Below are positions 33,880 through 46,256 of a stretch of DNA of 64,000 bases, in pieces. Each line of letters opens with the position of its first letter. Within the stretch, counting starts at the first letter, position 1. The DNA is taken from NCBI RefSeq assembly GCF_008831285.2, contig NC_045142.1:6436608-6500607 (forward strand), written 5' to 3'. The position numbers and the translations under genes are program-made. Origin of the DNA: Nymphaea colorata (Eukaryota > Streptophyta > Magnoliopsida > Nymphaeales > Nymphaeaceae). Below the pieces are notes generated by a model. That model searched no databases and was not told the origin of the DNA. It was given only the letters and a program-made list of their open reading frames with translations.

Positions 33880-34280
33880 ATTTATACAATGTTCGAGCAT
33901 AACCACCCTTGCCCACTTAACCTCCAACTTAGGAACCCTAACATAGGTTGCCTCGAGTTTGTTACTCTAGCAAGTCTCTTTGAGTTCATTATATCTTGCA
34001 CATTTTTCCTTAAGCACAATTAGTTTTCCTTGTAAAGTACTGACTTGTTCTTTTAATGCTGCATTTTTTGCTTCGAGTTGACTCTTGGTGTGTGCTTCCA
34101 GTAAAAAATTATAAAGGTTTCAACCCTACTATTCCCATTGTGTGTACCCAACTTGTCTATCTTCTCCCATCACTTGGGAGAGCACATCACTGCTACCAGG
34201 TGAATCGCTTAATGCTCCCTTGGGAAAAGTAGCGATCTTTCCTTGAGTTTTTCCTAATGCTTTACATGCAAAAAAAAAGG
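33880..34280 (-). pseudogene. Possible CACTA second-ORF remnant
   Basis: The minus strand translates ACKALGKTQGKIATFPKGAL...SSDVLSQVMGEDRQVGYTQ before a stop. Its position downstream of the transposase and its basic character fit the accessory (TNPA/Ptta-like) protein of CACTA elements. The match is weak. Confidence 0.3.
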
Positions 34281-35820
34281 TAATATACAGAAACATATCT
34301 AGTTTTGTGTGAATAACATCTGTTTCAAGATTAAAGTAGTCTGCATTAGTGCTGTTTCAAGTATCAATAAACATTTCAGCACATGAAAGTCAGGTCCATC
34401 TTCTCCAAACTGTACAATTGATTGGCCGTTATATGTATAATTAATTATTATTCAAATAGAAATGCGAAATCAAAATAATGTCAAATTATAATTTAACTCA
34501 TTGCTTTAAATCATGTGAAACTCTATGTACCTATGGCATCTTGGTACTGTAGTTGCACACGGTTTGGAGTATTCTTTCATAAACTTTTTGTAAATCATAC
34601 ATAATATATGTTATTACATTGACTTATACTAAAATCTCTTCTACAAATTAATTCTGACCGAATTTGTCGAACTCAGATTTTTTTTGTCCTCTTCATTAAA
34701 ATGCTTTGTCATAGATTCTAACTGATACATCTACAATTGCTTATTGACAAGTTGGGTTTTATAAGCTTCTAAAGTTTGAAAATGTGTGTACTTTCCTCAA
34801 CATGCCTCCACAACTGAAGAGACGTGTGTAATCCTGCAATACCTACTTGTGCATGGCCAGCTTATGCACGTTAGGAACATCAAACTTCTCTTGTTTTAAA
34901 CACATAAAACTAGGTATAACTATGAAAAAAGCATGTAACATTCACCCATTAAAATTTATGAAGACAATATTAATAACATACACATGTTTTCAAAAATATA
35001 TTTTAAATGAGTTGGGCAATTCTGACCATTTGTGACAAATCAATGGCATGCATTTTGGGTCTCATGGTAGCATTTCAATATATGTTGTCAAGAATTATGC
35101 TTCTCTTCAGATTGGTTGTTTGAGGATGTAGTTTATGTTTATGGCCTTGTCTCAAATTTGCAATGGCAAGAGCTCAATCCTTGGGTGGTTCTTGGTGGGG
35201 GTACTGCAAAAAAGTGAACATATATGTATGAATAAGTGTTAGTAAATAAAAACTTTAGTGATTGTAAATAGTTATAATTGATGAACAATGTTACTTGAAC
35301 AAACTTCATCGTATACGCATCTTCTATAGTCCCATATGCTGATGAGATATACTGTCGCTAGAAAGTCATCTAAAAAAAAAAACATATTGTGACGTAATAT
35401 TAGATGTAAAACAAGTGTAATGTATGAACAACATAAAATTAATATTAGTATTAACAAATGTAGATTAACAGTGTCTTCTTTTAACAATGCAAAATAGTGG
35501 CATCATTTATCAATGTAAAATAACATACAAAGGATATCATGTCAATCCATAGAAAAATATCTAACACTAGTAAACAATAATATATGTATGAACCATACTG
35601 ACTATCTTTGGCAAAATGATTAACCACAAAGTATTGTACATCCTCTGTAACCCAATTCACAATATTATTCACATTATCAAGAATAGCAATTAACACGTTA
35701 TAGAAGTGTATCAATCGAAATCACAATCATTATTACTGTCAACCACTTCTCTTCCTAAAATGACAAACATATCTCTAGGTTTTAATTTATTAACATATCA
35801 ATCATTTTCTATAAGCTCTT

Positions 35821-38250
35821 CTACAAAAAAAAAAAAAAACTTGTTGCGTTTGTGATGTTATGGTGAAAAGGTCCGCCTTTCATACATCTTAAGTTGATGT
35901 TACTGCACGTGAATCCAAATTGCTCTGGTTTGATGTCACCCCTGTGTGAACTAATTACATCATACCATTCATATGTGAATATAACAAACTTCAGAGTCTT
36001 TGTATAAGTGACCTTCAAAATGTATGTGTCAAATCCATAGTATACAACTTCACTAATCACAAGATTCATATCTCTTGAATTCCAGAAACTAGAGGTCAGT
36101 GCAATAATGATTATATCACTATTTTGGCACTTTATGAAGATTTCTTTGCCCTTTTACATGAAATTTAAACCCATTAGGTATGAAGCTATTGTATTGCAAT
36201 GCAATTTTTCTGAGAAGCTAAGACAATCATAAAATATCTTCTATTATATGTTGACTTTGATGGTCACATTGTCGACCAATCTATCACATAAAAAATATGA
36301 ATAATAGATGAAATGTTGCTTTATGAACATGCTCAATATCGTGGGGCCTATTAGTGCATTAAATCCTGACTAATTTCAGGTGATGCCTGAATAAATACAT
36401 ATAGGTTAAAGGGAACATCAAACCCACATACAATAAATTAATGAATATATCTAGCTGCCTAAAGGAATACTTATGCAAGATATCATTCTACTTCCATATG
36501 ATTTAATAATATACACATATTCACTTGTTGGGGTTAAGGTCTCCAATAACTCTACCATGCTTAATGGACGGCCTACTTGAATTACAATAAATTCATCTCC
36601 TCAATTCACAGTAACATTTTTGTAGTTTCTTTTGGGCCTATTGAATCTTGTTTCAAAACTATGAAAATATGTTTAATAAAATGTCATGTACTGATCTACC
36701 AAATACCCTACTACAATAGAACCTTTTGGTTGGCTCTCATTACGTATGTAATCTTATGTTTCAATAAGTACCTACATAAAGATGGACCTAAATGTGTATC
36801 CACAAATAATGAGTGTGAGATAGTAGAATTATACATATATCAATAGGATGCATCTGACGATGTTGCACAAGCCCACCCAAATGAGCCTCATGAGCTAAAT
36901 GGATCATGAAATATATCATGATGTACAAAATGATGGTGTGAATATCATCACATAATGTGATTACTATTTGTTCTTCCATTTATAGCAATTCATTATTTTG
37001 TACAACCTTCAAATATACCTTTATAAAAAAACTTGCACAGTTTAAGTAACTTAAAGTTGACCTTTTTTTTTTGTAATGACCTATGTACATCCATCCATAT
37101 TAAATGTACTAGGAGCAGTTGGTCCTTGTATTTATATAGTTACTTCATACACATCCAAGATTGAGATTGTACATGACTAACAAAACATGCCAGATATTGT
37201 TGGTTGAGGTCATAGTTCTAAATCACTTAAACCCATTGCTAACTAAACCAAGTCATGCATTTTGAACATTTGCTGCAAAAGATGAGGTTATTTCATCAAA
37301 ACTTTTCTATGTCAATCCATCTATTGAGCATTGCAAAACTCTAGCTCCAACATGAGCTTCAAAATACCATGTCATCTGTACATCAACATCTAACATTAAG
37401 AACATTCTCTGTAACCATTGTGTAATAAAAAAATAACCAGTTTTGATAGGCATTTTTTCTCCTTTTTAAATGCCTTTGTAGCATGTGTCTTTCCATCATG
37501 ACACACCACATTTGTTGCATTTATGTTTCGACATAGGCTCTTTCATATATAACGTGAAATTAATGAGGCACATATCTATTGTTTCATTGTGAACTCTCAA
37601 TCCTGTGGTGATCTTGTCGGCCTCGTACAAAGTATTTGATAATTTATTTCAGTAGAGAAAACTTACAATAGATTAAGTAACATACTGAAGGACTTGTTGA
37701 TCCACCCGCATAGAATCTTGATACGAAACAAGTAGTTTTGAAAAATTACTTTTTGTATGTCTACTACTGCAGCCTAGATAAAGTTCATCTTCTATGTGTC
37801 TATTAAGTCTTTCATACATGTCGAAATGTTCTCCTTGTTCAATAACATGGTTGATAGTGCTAGCTAAAGCTGGTTCATCTTTATGCATGTGACATCATCT
37901 AACAATTTGTGCATGTCTTCAAAGTCCGTCGATGGTTGGTTAACTTCCAGCAAAGGTGGCAAAACTAATTTCCCATGATAATGCCACCAAATATATAACT
38001 AACTGAATCAACGGCAAACAATATGATATAATGCATCAAGCACATTTTTAGATCTAAAATTATTGCATTTCACACATGGACATCTCTTTCTTCTATTGAT
38101 AATAACTTTATTAGCGCTCACAAAATTAAGTAAATTGTCCATACTGTTCAAATATTGTACAATATATCTTCTTTCCATGAACTAACCTCAATCGTCCATA
38201 TCATCATAGCTTTGATCTAAATAATCACGTACAGATACATCGAGAGAAGC
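35821..38250 (-). pseudogene. CACTA TNP2-like transposase pseudogene
   Basis: Reading leftwards: NSMDNLLNFVSANKVI and RRKRCPCVKCNN (38170-38060; N-terminal Cys-rich domain), ELYLGCSS and NFSKLLVSY (37800-37720), then the core at 37440-37090 with QWLQRMFLM, DMTWYFEAH-like, KSFDEITSSFAANVQN, LGLVSNGFK and NIWHVLLVMYNL, corresponding to the TNP2 region 'RLGLATDGFNPF...TWPV...YNLPP'. At 36960-36850 is FMIHLAHEAHLGGLVQH (DUF4218), and at 36069-35821 YYGFDTYILKVTY and FTYEWYDVISSHRGD (DUF4216). Many stops and frameshifts interrupt it. The order TNP2-DUF4218-DUF4216 is that of plant CACTA elements. Confidence 0.85.
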
Positions 38251-38626
38251 TAGCTGTTTGCAAAAGATCTAAAACCAAGATAACCATAGATGCATGCATA
38301 TAATAGATGTTCAAGAATATTGTGATATGTAGGAAAGTCAATGAACCAAGATAATAAGTTGCATGCAAATATGGGCATTCAAGTACTATTTCTAGCTCAC
38401 ACAAAACATTGAAGTAAGTGAACTACCAAACCATTGACCGGTTGAAGTTTTGATTTTTCAAGTTCTATATTTAGATATAGATGTCAGTATTCTATTTTCA
38501 TGTTCTTTTTTTCTTTGGATGGGCTCTGTTTTTGCTATATTTTAGCTAATATGTATGTACATGATAACCAATTAATTGGTATAGGGATGCATAGAAAAAA
38601 TATCAGATGCACTGACACCCACAGTG

Positions 38627-38810
38627 CATGCCGCTAAAATTCTTAAGTGTGCTGATTGAATGATTATAAAATTGGTTTTGTCAAAACTCAATTTCAATAA
38701 AAATGATATTTCCAAAATGGAGTGAATAATTATAAATGAGAAGTAATTAGGCCAAATATATATTTTTTATTTTTTTACTGCTGTGTTCACATTATTTGTC
38801 ATTTTCTGGA
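38627..38810 (-). repeat. R1 copy A, continuation beyond the CACTA element
   Basis: GCTAAAATTCTTAAG, TTGGTTTTGTCAAAACTCAA and GATATTTCCAAAATGGAG match 55775-56000 of copy B. About 650 bp of copy B (55118-55775) has no counterpart here. Confidence 0.7.
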
Positions 38811-41269
38811 TTGACAAATGCTCTCTAGTAGCTTGTAAGTTTATGACATATTCTAAATCTCTATTGTGTTTGGTTTTGGGTAAATTTCTGTTTGAGATGA
38901 GAAATATACCTAAATGCAAGAAGTGGAAGGGTTAGAACACTTGATTTCACTTTCAGCATACATGCACCGAAGCTGATAAGTTATGTTTTGGGACCAGAAC
39001 CCATAAATTGTTTGTCCTAGACCAAAATGACCCAAATATTTAAAAAGAGGCCGATTAATATGGGAAAAAATGAAATGATGGGGATGATTATTTTACTAAA
39101 TAACTAAAAAACCCTCTTCTGTTCACCATCTTGACAAGCGTCGCATTTCTCTACGATGGCTGTCTTTGATGTACTGTTTCTACTATCAGTATGAATGTGT
39201 TGTTGAAGAGAGAGTTTCGTAGAAGAGTAAACTCATTTGATTTAGTACTCAAGATAGTTGTCCTTTTTGTTTGCTTTGATAGTGAAAGTAACATGTCGTG
39301 ACTAGTTGAAAACCCGACTTTTTTAGTATTTAAAGTAAATATATCAGTGTGTTCATATGCTGAGAGACATGAGTGCCGGCTTCAAGGTCCATAGTACAGC
39401 TATTCCTGCCAGGGTTACAAAAAGTTCAATCCAACAATGAAAAGGAAATAGGAAAGGATCCCCACCAAAAAAAAAAGAAAGGAAAAATGTTCTGAACAAT
39501 CACACTAATTATTAGGGACTTGAATGTGGTCTCAACATAAAAGAAAAGTTCCCAATCCCAATGAACAACATAGAGAAGTTTTTAAAATCCTTGAACTAAT
39601 TGAACAGCACTTTTGCCCTGCAGTTTTCTTCTCCCTTGGAGGGCTATGCTCATCATTAAAACATTTGAAACTGCTAAAAATTGGCTTGGAAGACCATTCT
39701 GATACGGGCATCATAGCCTTCTTAGATGTATAGGACGTAGCAAGAGACAGTCAGAAAAAGGCAGTTCTCTTTAGTATATCTGGCGAACTTGTCTCTCTCT
39801 TCCTGCAATCAAGTAGATAAGGGCATTAATTAGTGCATTTGGTATTTTGTACCACCCACATAGAATAAGAAAATTTCGGTTAACTGCTGGAATCATAATT
39901 TCATGTAATGCAGACACAATTAAGATAATGTCTAGTAATGGTTATAAATTAACTTGTAATGAAGAGGTTTGCTCAGTAATTTTCTTTTTCTTTCTTTATT
40001 TCCTTCTTTTTTTGGAGTTTTATTGGGAGGAAACCACCTGATTGAGTGACTTTTTTGGCTGGCCCTGGGCATAAAGTTCCCCCAAGTCCAAATTCAAGTA
40101 CTGGTCCTATGGTCTTGATATGCAACGGCTTTAGTAAAGGAAGGTATTATTAAGATTTGAATAAATGGCTAGCCGCCTACCAACCACTAGCTGAACACAT
40201 CTTTCTGGGCAAGTCTGCTCAGTGTTCTGGTTTGGACTTGGAAACATATTTTACATCTCAGTCTAGCGTTGATTCTTATTGTCTCGCTGTAGAATGATAT
40301 GGAATTGCCATTGACTGTAGAATGAAAATTAGTGTATCATTTTCATTTTTTTGAAAAGGGTGCTCGAGCTCGAGCTAAGGGATCGGGTTGGGTTTGGGTC
40401 TATGGTATCAGTTGTTCCTTCATTTCATTGCTCTCAGTGGAATGGGTTGGCGCCCCTTGGCCGAAGTGCAGGTTGTAAACCTATCATGGAAACGACATAT
40501 GAAGGGAAAAACTTCCTTATGCCGTTGAATTTTAAAGTTTCGAAAAATACTTCTATTGAAGTAACTCTCATGCAAACAGACTAACATTAGTCAATTTAGT
40601 TTAAATATAAAAAGATGATCAGATTTTCAACTAGTTGCCTTCTTCTTCACATAATACTTTCACTATTGAGGCAAATGAAAATGACTATCTTGGGTACCAA
40701 ATCAATGACTTTAAATGTCTAGCGAACTAACTCTCTTTCTCCCTCTTTCTCTCTCTAAGTACACATTCATATAAATAGTAAAAACACAAGAAAGTCTACC
40801 ATGATAGAGAAATGCAATGGCTGCCAAGTTATTGTGCAAAGGAGTAGTTCAATTATTATAGGAAGGGTATTTTAGTCATTCTGATAAAAAAACATCCCCA
40901 TCAATTCATTTTTGCCCTTATAAGTGAATCTCTTTTATCAATTAGAATGGCATTTTGGTCATTTTGGGCAAAGACAAACAAATCGCATGTTCTGGCTAGC
41001 TCCAATATATAACTCTTGAACATCGAGTCGAGTATGTTGAAATTGAAATTACATGTTTAAACCCTTTCCCTTCTTGCATTCATATTCAGTCCTAATTCTA
41101 AATGTAAATTTAACTGAAGCCATATACAAGAAAGCTTCTGTATATTTCATAAACTTACAAGCTACAAGAAAGTATTGGTCAATCCAGAAAATAAAAAATA
41201 ATGTGAAATCTACTACAAAAAATAAAAAAAGTACTATATTTTTAGCTAAATTACCTGTCATTTGTTAAT
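38811..41269. other. Intergenic, no gene recognised
   Basis: AT-rich with short frames only. An open stretch at 39524-39733 (plus) has no family resemblance. A CT-rich run occurs at about 40733-40757. Confidence 0.45.
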
Positions 41270-42680
41270 ATCAGTTCCATTTGGAAATATAATTTGATCA
41301 AAATTGAGTTTTTTACAAAACCAACTTTTGACAGTCACCCCCAACACACCTTAAACAATATCATTTTGTCTCTAAAGTACCATCTTAAGGCATCACTTAA
41401 TCACACCCTTGTGAATTTTTAGCAGCATTTGGGGTTAAGTCTGATTAAACATGGTTGAAGTTAAAGCTTTAAATACGTAGTCACCCTAATGTTTATGTAA
41501 ACGAGAAGCGGGTTTCAGGACAACTGTGCAAGGCGGTATGGTACTTATTCACTGAAAAGATAAAGGTTTTTGAACTTTCATTTTTTCATGTTTAAGATAT
41601 TTCTCTTGGAAGTTGAAATTGCCCACATAAAAAAGGATCAAATTCCCAAGTATCATTTATCCTAGTTGCAGCTATATCCTAATGTAGATTTGATTGATTG
41701 TTTTCTATCTCCAAACACTTGGAGCGAGTGGATCTGATTACCTAGTCATGCATTTGCTTAGTCACAATCATCTCGTGGATGGGCATTTCTTCCACCATCT
41801 TGTGTTTGAATTCCCAAAAAAGCACCATTTAATTTGGTTAATGTGGTAAAGACGGAATTTTGATACTTGTATATCTTTTCAGTAAGTACATCTCTCAGGA
41901 TATTAATGAGGAAAGATCTATTTACCCAAAATAACCTATAAGAAATGAAAATTTACACTTAATTTACTAGCACATAATAAATTAGAGTAATAATAATGGA
42001 TACATATATTATAGCATTTGTCCCAAAAAGTTAAATGCACATTGTAGGTTCGGATTACAAATCACCTTGGGTTCTAAATCACATTGGAATCCTCAAAAAC
42101 TAATGTGCATGATAAGCATCAAACTCTATCACACCGGGTTATTTATAAAATACGATAGGGATTGGTATGTTCGTTATTTTATTAATATATTGGTCAATAT
42201 TTTATATGACTAAATGGACCAATATTGTTACCAATATTGCATGCATGGACAAAGTTCTTAGGCTATTCCATGCAAATTTGTATTCGGAAATCCATTTTTT
42301 ATGTTTATTATCCAATAGAAATTCAAATATAAAAGTCACACTTGGATCTGACTTAGATTTTAGATTCAGAAGTCGGATTCCTGGTCATTAAATCATGTTT
42401 CCCAGCAAAAAATTGCGTAAAAAGCCAATATTTCATGAAATGGCTTGACTTAGTGTGTAGCATGACTTTTCTTTCAAAATTTAGTTATGCACCTACTATG
42501 GAGAAAAAGTTCGCTCTCCTCAATAGCTATAAATAGAGAAGACATGGAGAGAGCCAACAAGCCAAATTCCAAGGCCAAGAGTTTGCACTAGAGATGGGAA
42601 AGACCCTAACCGTGCTATGCTCCTTGGTAGGAAAGGGCCTCTTCCATGAGCTCAGCTTTAAGGGTTTAGATCAGATTTTT
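41270..42680 (+). repeat. R1 dispersed repeat, copy E (inverted)
   Basis: The reverse complement of 41280-41510 matches 55740-55940 of copy B (shared TTGGTTTTGT...ACTCAATTT and GCTGCTAAAAATTC). The reverse complement of 41990-42640 matches 53400-54060 (CCAATATT, TTCATGAAAT, CTATAAATAG, CTATGCTCCTTGG). The middle of R1 is missing. Orientation is opposite to the other four copies. Confidence 0.75.
42527..42536 (+). promoter_or_regulatory. TATA box of R1 copy E
   Basis: CTATAAATAG on the plus strand. Downstream is rightward, toward LIR-E at 43808. Confidence 0.55.
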
Positions 42681-42784
42681 TTTTTTCCCCACCCGTCCGT
42701 CTCCCTCCACCATTCAATTATGTTTTCTGCCGAAGAGATCTAACCATCTGATTTTTTTCCCCCCCTATTTTCTCTTTCCCTGTT

Positions 42785-43177
42785 TTGTCTTCTTCTTCAA
42801 CCCTCTTCCCTTGTTTCCTCTTCTGCTTCGTCCCTCTTCTTCTGTTTCACTTTGTAATCGTCGCATCTACCATCGGTGGCAATTTATTTCAGGTTCTATT
42901 TTTCCAGACTTGTTATTCTATTACTTGTTGTATGCATCCTTTTTCACAAATAATAAGCTTCTGCTACATGAAGCCGACACAATTTCTAGGTTGCCCCTCC
43001 TTGGAATATGATCTTCAGCAAGTTAAATCAAAATTAGAGTTGCATATAAGAATAAAAAAGCAATATATAACAGAGCATGCCAAAGCGGCCTGGAGCTTCA
43101 GGCAAGGGGAGTGGCATAGCCTCAGCATCTTGTTTTTTGACCAGAATCAGGTGCAAAACTTGTACAAGCAGATTTGA
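42785..43177 (+). CDS. Unidentified open frame, possible captured exon
   Basis: A 130-codon frame between R1 copy E and LIR-E. The first half is low-complexity and hydrophobic (CT-rich DNA) and probably not coding. The second half (CPSLEYDLQQVKSKLELHIR then KKQYITEHAKAAWSFRQGEW) has the composition of a real, helix-forming protein. A TTTCAGGTTC junction upstream could be a splice site. I do not recognise the family. It may be a captured host exon like those in the neighbouring LIRs. Confidence 0.3.
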   Translation: MSSSSTLFPCFLFCFVPLLLFHFVIVASTIGGNLFQVLFFQTCYSITCCMHPFSQIISFCYMKPTQFLGCPSLEYDLQQVKSKLELHIRIKKQYITEHAKAAWSFRQGEWHSLSILFFDQNQVQNLYKQI

Positions 43178-43807
43178 AAACAGGATACAAAATTTTGCAT
43201 CACATTCACTAGATTTGGATCGTTCTCAAGTACTGTTTTTGGTGGATCCGGTCTAGACACCATTATTCCCAACAAAATCTTGACTCCTAAAATTTTTGGA
43301 AAGCTGCATATATATATTTATGTAGATATTATAAAAACTTTTTTGTTAATCTAACATTTATTTTCTCAAAAAGGCCTCGAAAAGAGGCTTGATATCTATG
43401 GCGATGGAGGAACATAAAGTTAAGTAGCTATGTCATCTTCAGTATGTGGGGGCAAAGTATATGGGGGACACACTCAATAATTTGAGAGCGACTGAGTTGC
43501 TCATGTCACTTTTCTGTTATATTCTCACGCAAGTGTTTGTTTGGTACGTGCCTTGATGTTCGCTTCTTTCATAGAAAATGGCATAAACTCTGATGACGCT
43601 TTTTAGTGACAAGTACATGTCCGCACAATACATTATAAAATTTTCTATTGCATTGGATCCTAAAAGTTCTCTTTAGATGTATGAAGTTATAAACATTTAC
43701 ACAATACATATACCTCAGCATTTGCCAGCGAAAATATATAATTGGTATATCTGGAAACGACGTCAACCTGACTGGCGATCCAGCAACTCATTACAGAAAC
43801 AGCCTTC

Positions 43808-45702
43808 CTTTTTATTCTTCCTCTCTCTCTCTCTCTCTCTCATATCATGCTTTGCCTTCATTACAAAGCAGTTCTTTCTTCCTCTATTCTTCTTTTTCTG
43901 CGAAGACTGAAGGTTCTGTCTCCCTAAGGAGGTTGTTCTTCAACCGTAAGTTGCTGTGGTGTCACAATTTTATTCTGTGATTTATTGAGCACCCGATGTG
44001 AGACAACAGAGAAACCTGTCTTGTTCATAAATGACTCTTCTTCTTTCCTTCTGGTTTCTAGCAGAGAGAGGAAGGACAGAGGGGGAGGAAGGGAAGGAAA
44101 GAGAGAGATCAGTCTGGCTTTATGTACTCTGCTTCTTTTTCCCCTTTTCATCTTTTCACTTTTCGGATATTTGGGGTATCTATAATTCACACAAAACGGA
44201 GGGAGAGCGAAGAAGGCGGTAAAGGCTTTTTGAGGAGGTGGATGGCTGAAGCGACGAAACGGCCAAACCGGGATGAGTCAGGGTCGACAATGCAGCTCCA
44301 AAATTACACAAACAGCCTTCCTTTTTCCATTCACTTTGTTTGATCTGATCCTTCCCTCTCCGCTCCCACGCGTCTAATCGGCACCAGCGGTGGTCCCTTC
44401 AGAACCCGCCACGACCTCTGACTTCTCCCCAACCTCCGACCACCATAATCCTCGCCACGGGTTAAAGAAGCAATGTCCCCTTTTGGCTAAAGGTGACGTC
44501 CAATTACAAAATTCTGTCTTCTTTCCCTTGAAATTAGAGACCTACGCTGCACGAATTTACACTACCATCCAATCAAAGACCCATGATCTTGCAGGTTAGC
44601 TCAGTAAATCAAACATTGAAAGTTCATTAGAGACCCATTAATAAATAGACCTTATTATCTGTCTTGGTAAAATTTACAGCCACTCTTCTTACAATCATCA
44701 ACTCTTGTTCGAAAAGTTTCTCCGCTGTCCGTATATATGAAACCAACAAAGCCTTAAAACAAATTAAAGCCTCTTGAGAACTTAACTTCCAATTCTTTTC
44801 AAGTCTGTAACTGTAACTGTAAGTGATTGGCAATAATACCCTTAAGATTACAGTTTTGTTTGTGTGTTGGAACAAGAGGGGGATATGTTCTCAGAGAAGG
44901 ATGGGCTACCAAGGAGGCGCTTCCTGAGGGATGGAAGGGAGAGAATGGGCGCTACGCCAAGGGGTTCACAAAGAGAGGGATACTCAGTGCTTGTATGGAT
45001 GGATGCCAGGAGGATCCCACAAGACATCGATTACAGTTGGAAAGCCGAGTCTAAACCAATCATTCTGGCGACTGCCACTCCAACATCTGGCAACCGCCAC
45101 TCCAACTTCACTACAAGCACCAACTGTGATGTTGCAGTCAGGGGCGGAGGGAGGGGGGGATTATGGCAGTCGGAGGTTGGGGAGAAGCCGGAGGTCATGG
45201 CGGGTTCTGAAGGGACCACCGCTGGTGTCGATTAGACCCATGGGGAACGCAGAGGGAAGGATCTATCAAACAAAGTGCATGGAAAAAGGAAGGCTGTTTG
45301 TGTAATTTTGGAGCTGCTAGCGATGATACTGATACCCCAAATATCCCAAAATTGAAAAGAAGAAAAGGGGAAAAAGAAGCGCAGAGTACATAAAGCCAGA
45401 CTGATCTCTCTCTCTTTCCCTTCCTCTCCCTCTGTCCTTCCTCTCTCTGCTAGAAACTAGAAGAAAAGAAGAAGAGTCATTTATGAACCAAGACAGGTTT
45501 CTCTGTTGTCTCACATCGGGTGCACAACAAATCACAGAATAAAATTGTCGCCACAACAATGTACGGGTAAAGAACAACCTCCTTAGAGAGACAAAACCTT
45601 CAGTCTTCGCTAAAAAGAAGAATAGAGGAAGAAAGAATTGCTTTGTATTGAAGGCAAAGCTATGAGAGAGAGAAAGACAGAGAGATAGAGAGAGGAAGGG
45701 TT
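43808..45702. mobile_element. Long inverted repeat LIR-E carrying a host-gene fragment
   Basis: Outer arms 43808-44180 and 45330-45702 are inverted copies (CTTCATTACAAAGCAGTTCTTTC against GAAAGAATTGCTTTGTATTG; TGTGAGACAACAGAGAAACC against GGTTTCTCTGTTGTCTCACA). Inner arms 44285-44480 and 45120-45312 also pair (ACACAAACAGCCTTCC; TGGTCCCTTCAGAACCCGCC). The spacer of about 640 bp holds the YUCCA-like fragment. About 105 bp (44180-44285) exists only in the left arm. R1 copy E lies to its left, pointing at it. Confidence 0.8.
44879..45058 (+). pseudogene. Captured YUCCA-like flavin monooxygenase exon fragment
   Basis: YUCCA enzymes convert indole-3-pyruvate to auxin (IAA). The fragment reads DMFSEKDGLPRRRF in one frame, PEGWKGENGRYAKGFTKRGI in the next and DARRIPQDIDYSWKAESK in a third. 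Together these follow the conserved C-terminal block of plant YUCCA proteins (family pattern: F-x-x-D-G-x-P-x-x-P-F-P-x-G-W-K-G-x-x-G-L-Y-x-V-G-F-T-K-R-G). The two frame changes are a one-base loss near 44927 and a TGGA duplication near 45000. A splice acceptor-like AG precedes the fragment, so it looks like the start of the last exon with some upstream intron. The rest of the gene is absent. It lies in the spacer of an inverted repeat, typical of gene capture. Confidence 0.8.
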
Positions 45703-45773
45703 ACCTACTCAAGCGTGCAGCATCTGCGGCGAGTGAAGTGAAGGTTTCAAATGCAGGCCTTGTAAGAAAGGAG

Positions 45774-46213
45774 TGTCAGGGGATTAAGTTAGAGTCGTCA
45801 GTGTAGGAGCCTTCATTTTCAGGGAGTCTGTACAATCCTTTACTTTGTTTTGCATTGTGTTTCCTTTGCTTATGTTGAGTCATTTGCTTATGCATGTTTA
45901 TTTGTAAGGGAGTACCCTCCTACCGGTCTAAGTGTCAAGTATTGAAATTTCTTCTTTTGGGTGGTCGGCATGGGAATCCTGTAAGCGGCCTCGGCCATCC
46001 TATATAAGTAAAGTCGAGATCATTCTCCTTACTTATCTTTCTCGTGATGTACAAATCTTCTAAGTGAAATACATTGTGAGATTTCTTTATTCACAAGCAT
46101 TCTTTATACACTCGTTTTCTCAAGCTACCTTTGCACCCCTTTCAGTGGTTTGAAGGCTTGCGGCAATCATGTTCTTGCCACGCCGCACGGTTCAAAGTTG
46201 TTAGCCCGTGACA
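45774..46213 (+). repeat. 5' LTR of the gypsy element
   Basis: The end is certain: GTGACA two bases before the PBS. The start is inferred at TGTCAGGGG because it mirrors the TGACA end. A TATA box (CCTATATAAGTA) at about 45999-46010 is correctly placed. If the start is right, the length is 440 bp. Confidence 0.7.
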
Positions 46214-46215
46214 AC

Positions 46216-46230
46216 TGGTATCAGAGCCCC
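46216..46230 (+). other. Primer-binding site, initiator Met tRNA
   Basis: TGGTATCAGAGCCCC, two bases after the LTR. Confidence 0.95.
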
Positions 46231-46256
46231 GGGTTCATCTCAATCTGGGGAAGCGG

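Larger units (their letters stand above)
33338..38626 (-). mobile_element. CACTA (En/Spm) DNA transposon, degenerate
   Basis: The left end reads CACTATAAAG and is preceded by CAT (33335-33337). The right end reads CACAGTG followed by CAT (38627-38629), giving a possible 3-bp target duplication. Both edges coincide with the points where the R1 alignment breaks and resumes, which supports them independently. Terminal match is short (CACT-R-T), so the ends are eroded. 33350-33790 holds repeated CAGTAAAA, ACTGATGG and TTACTAACAG words, a subterminal repeat zone. The transposase lies on the minus strand. Confidence 0.7.

Noticed and set aside
44985-45305. Two plus-strand frames of about 124 codons through the right inner arm of LIR-E
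   Set aside because: Only the first part carries YUCCA-like sequence; the rest reads through the inverted arm and is not conserved in the partner arm.
45774-46213. Solo LTR interpretation of the gypsy LTR
   Set aside because: A PBS and complete gag-pol order follow it directly, so it is the 5' LTR of a truncated element.
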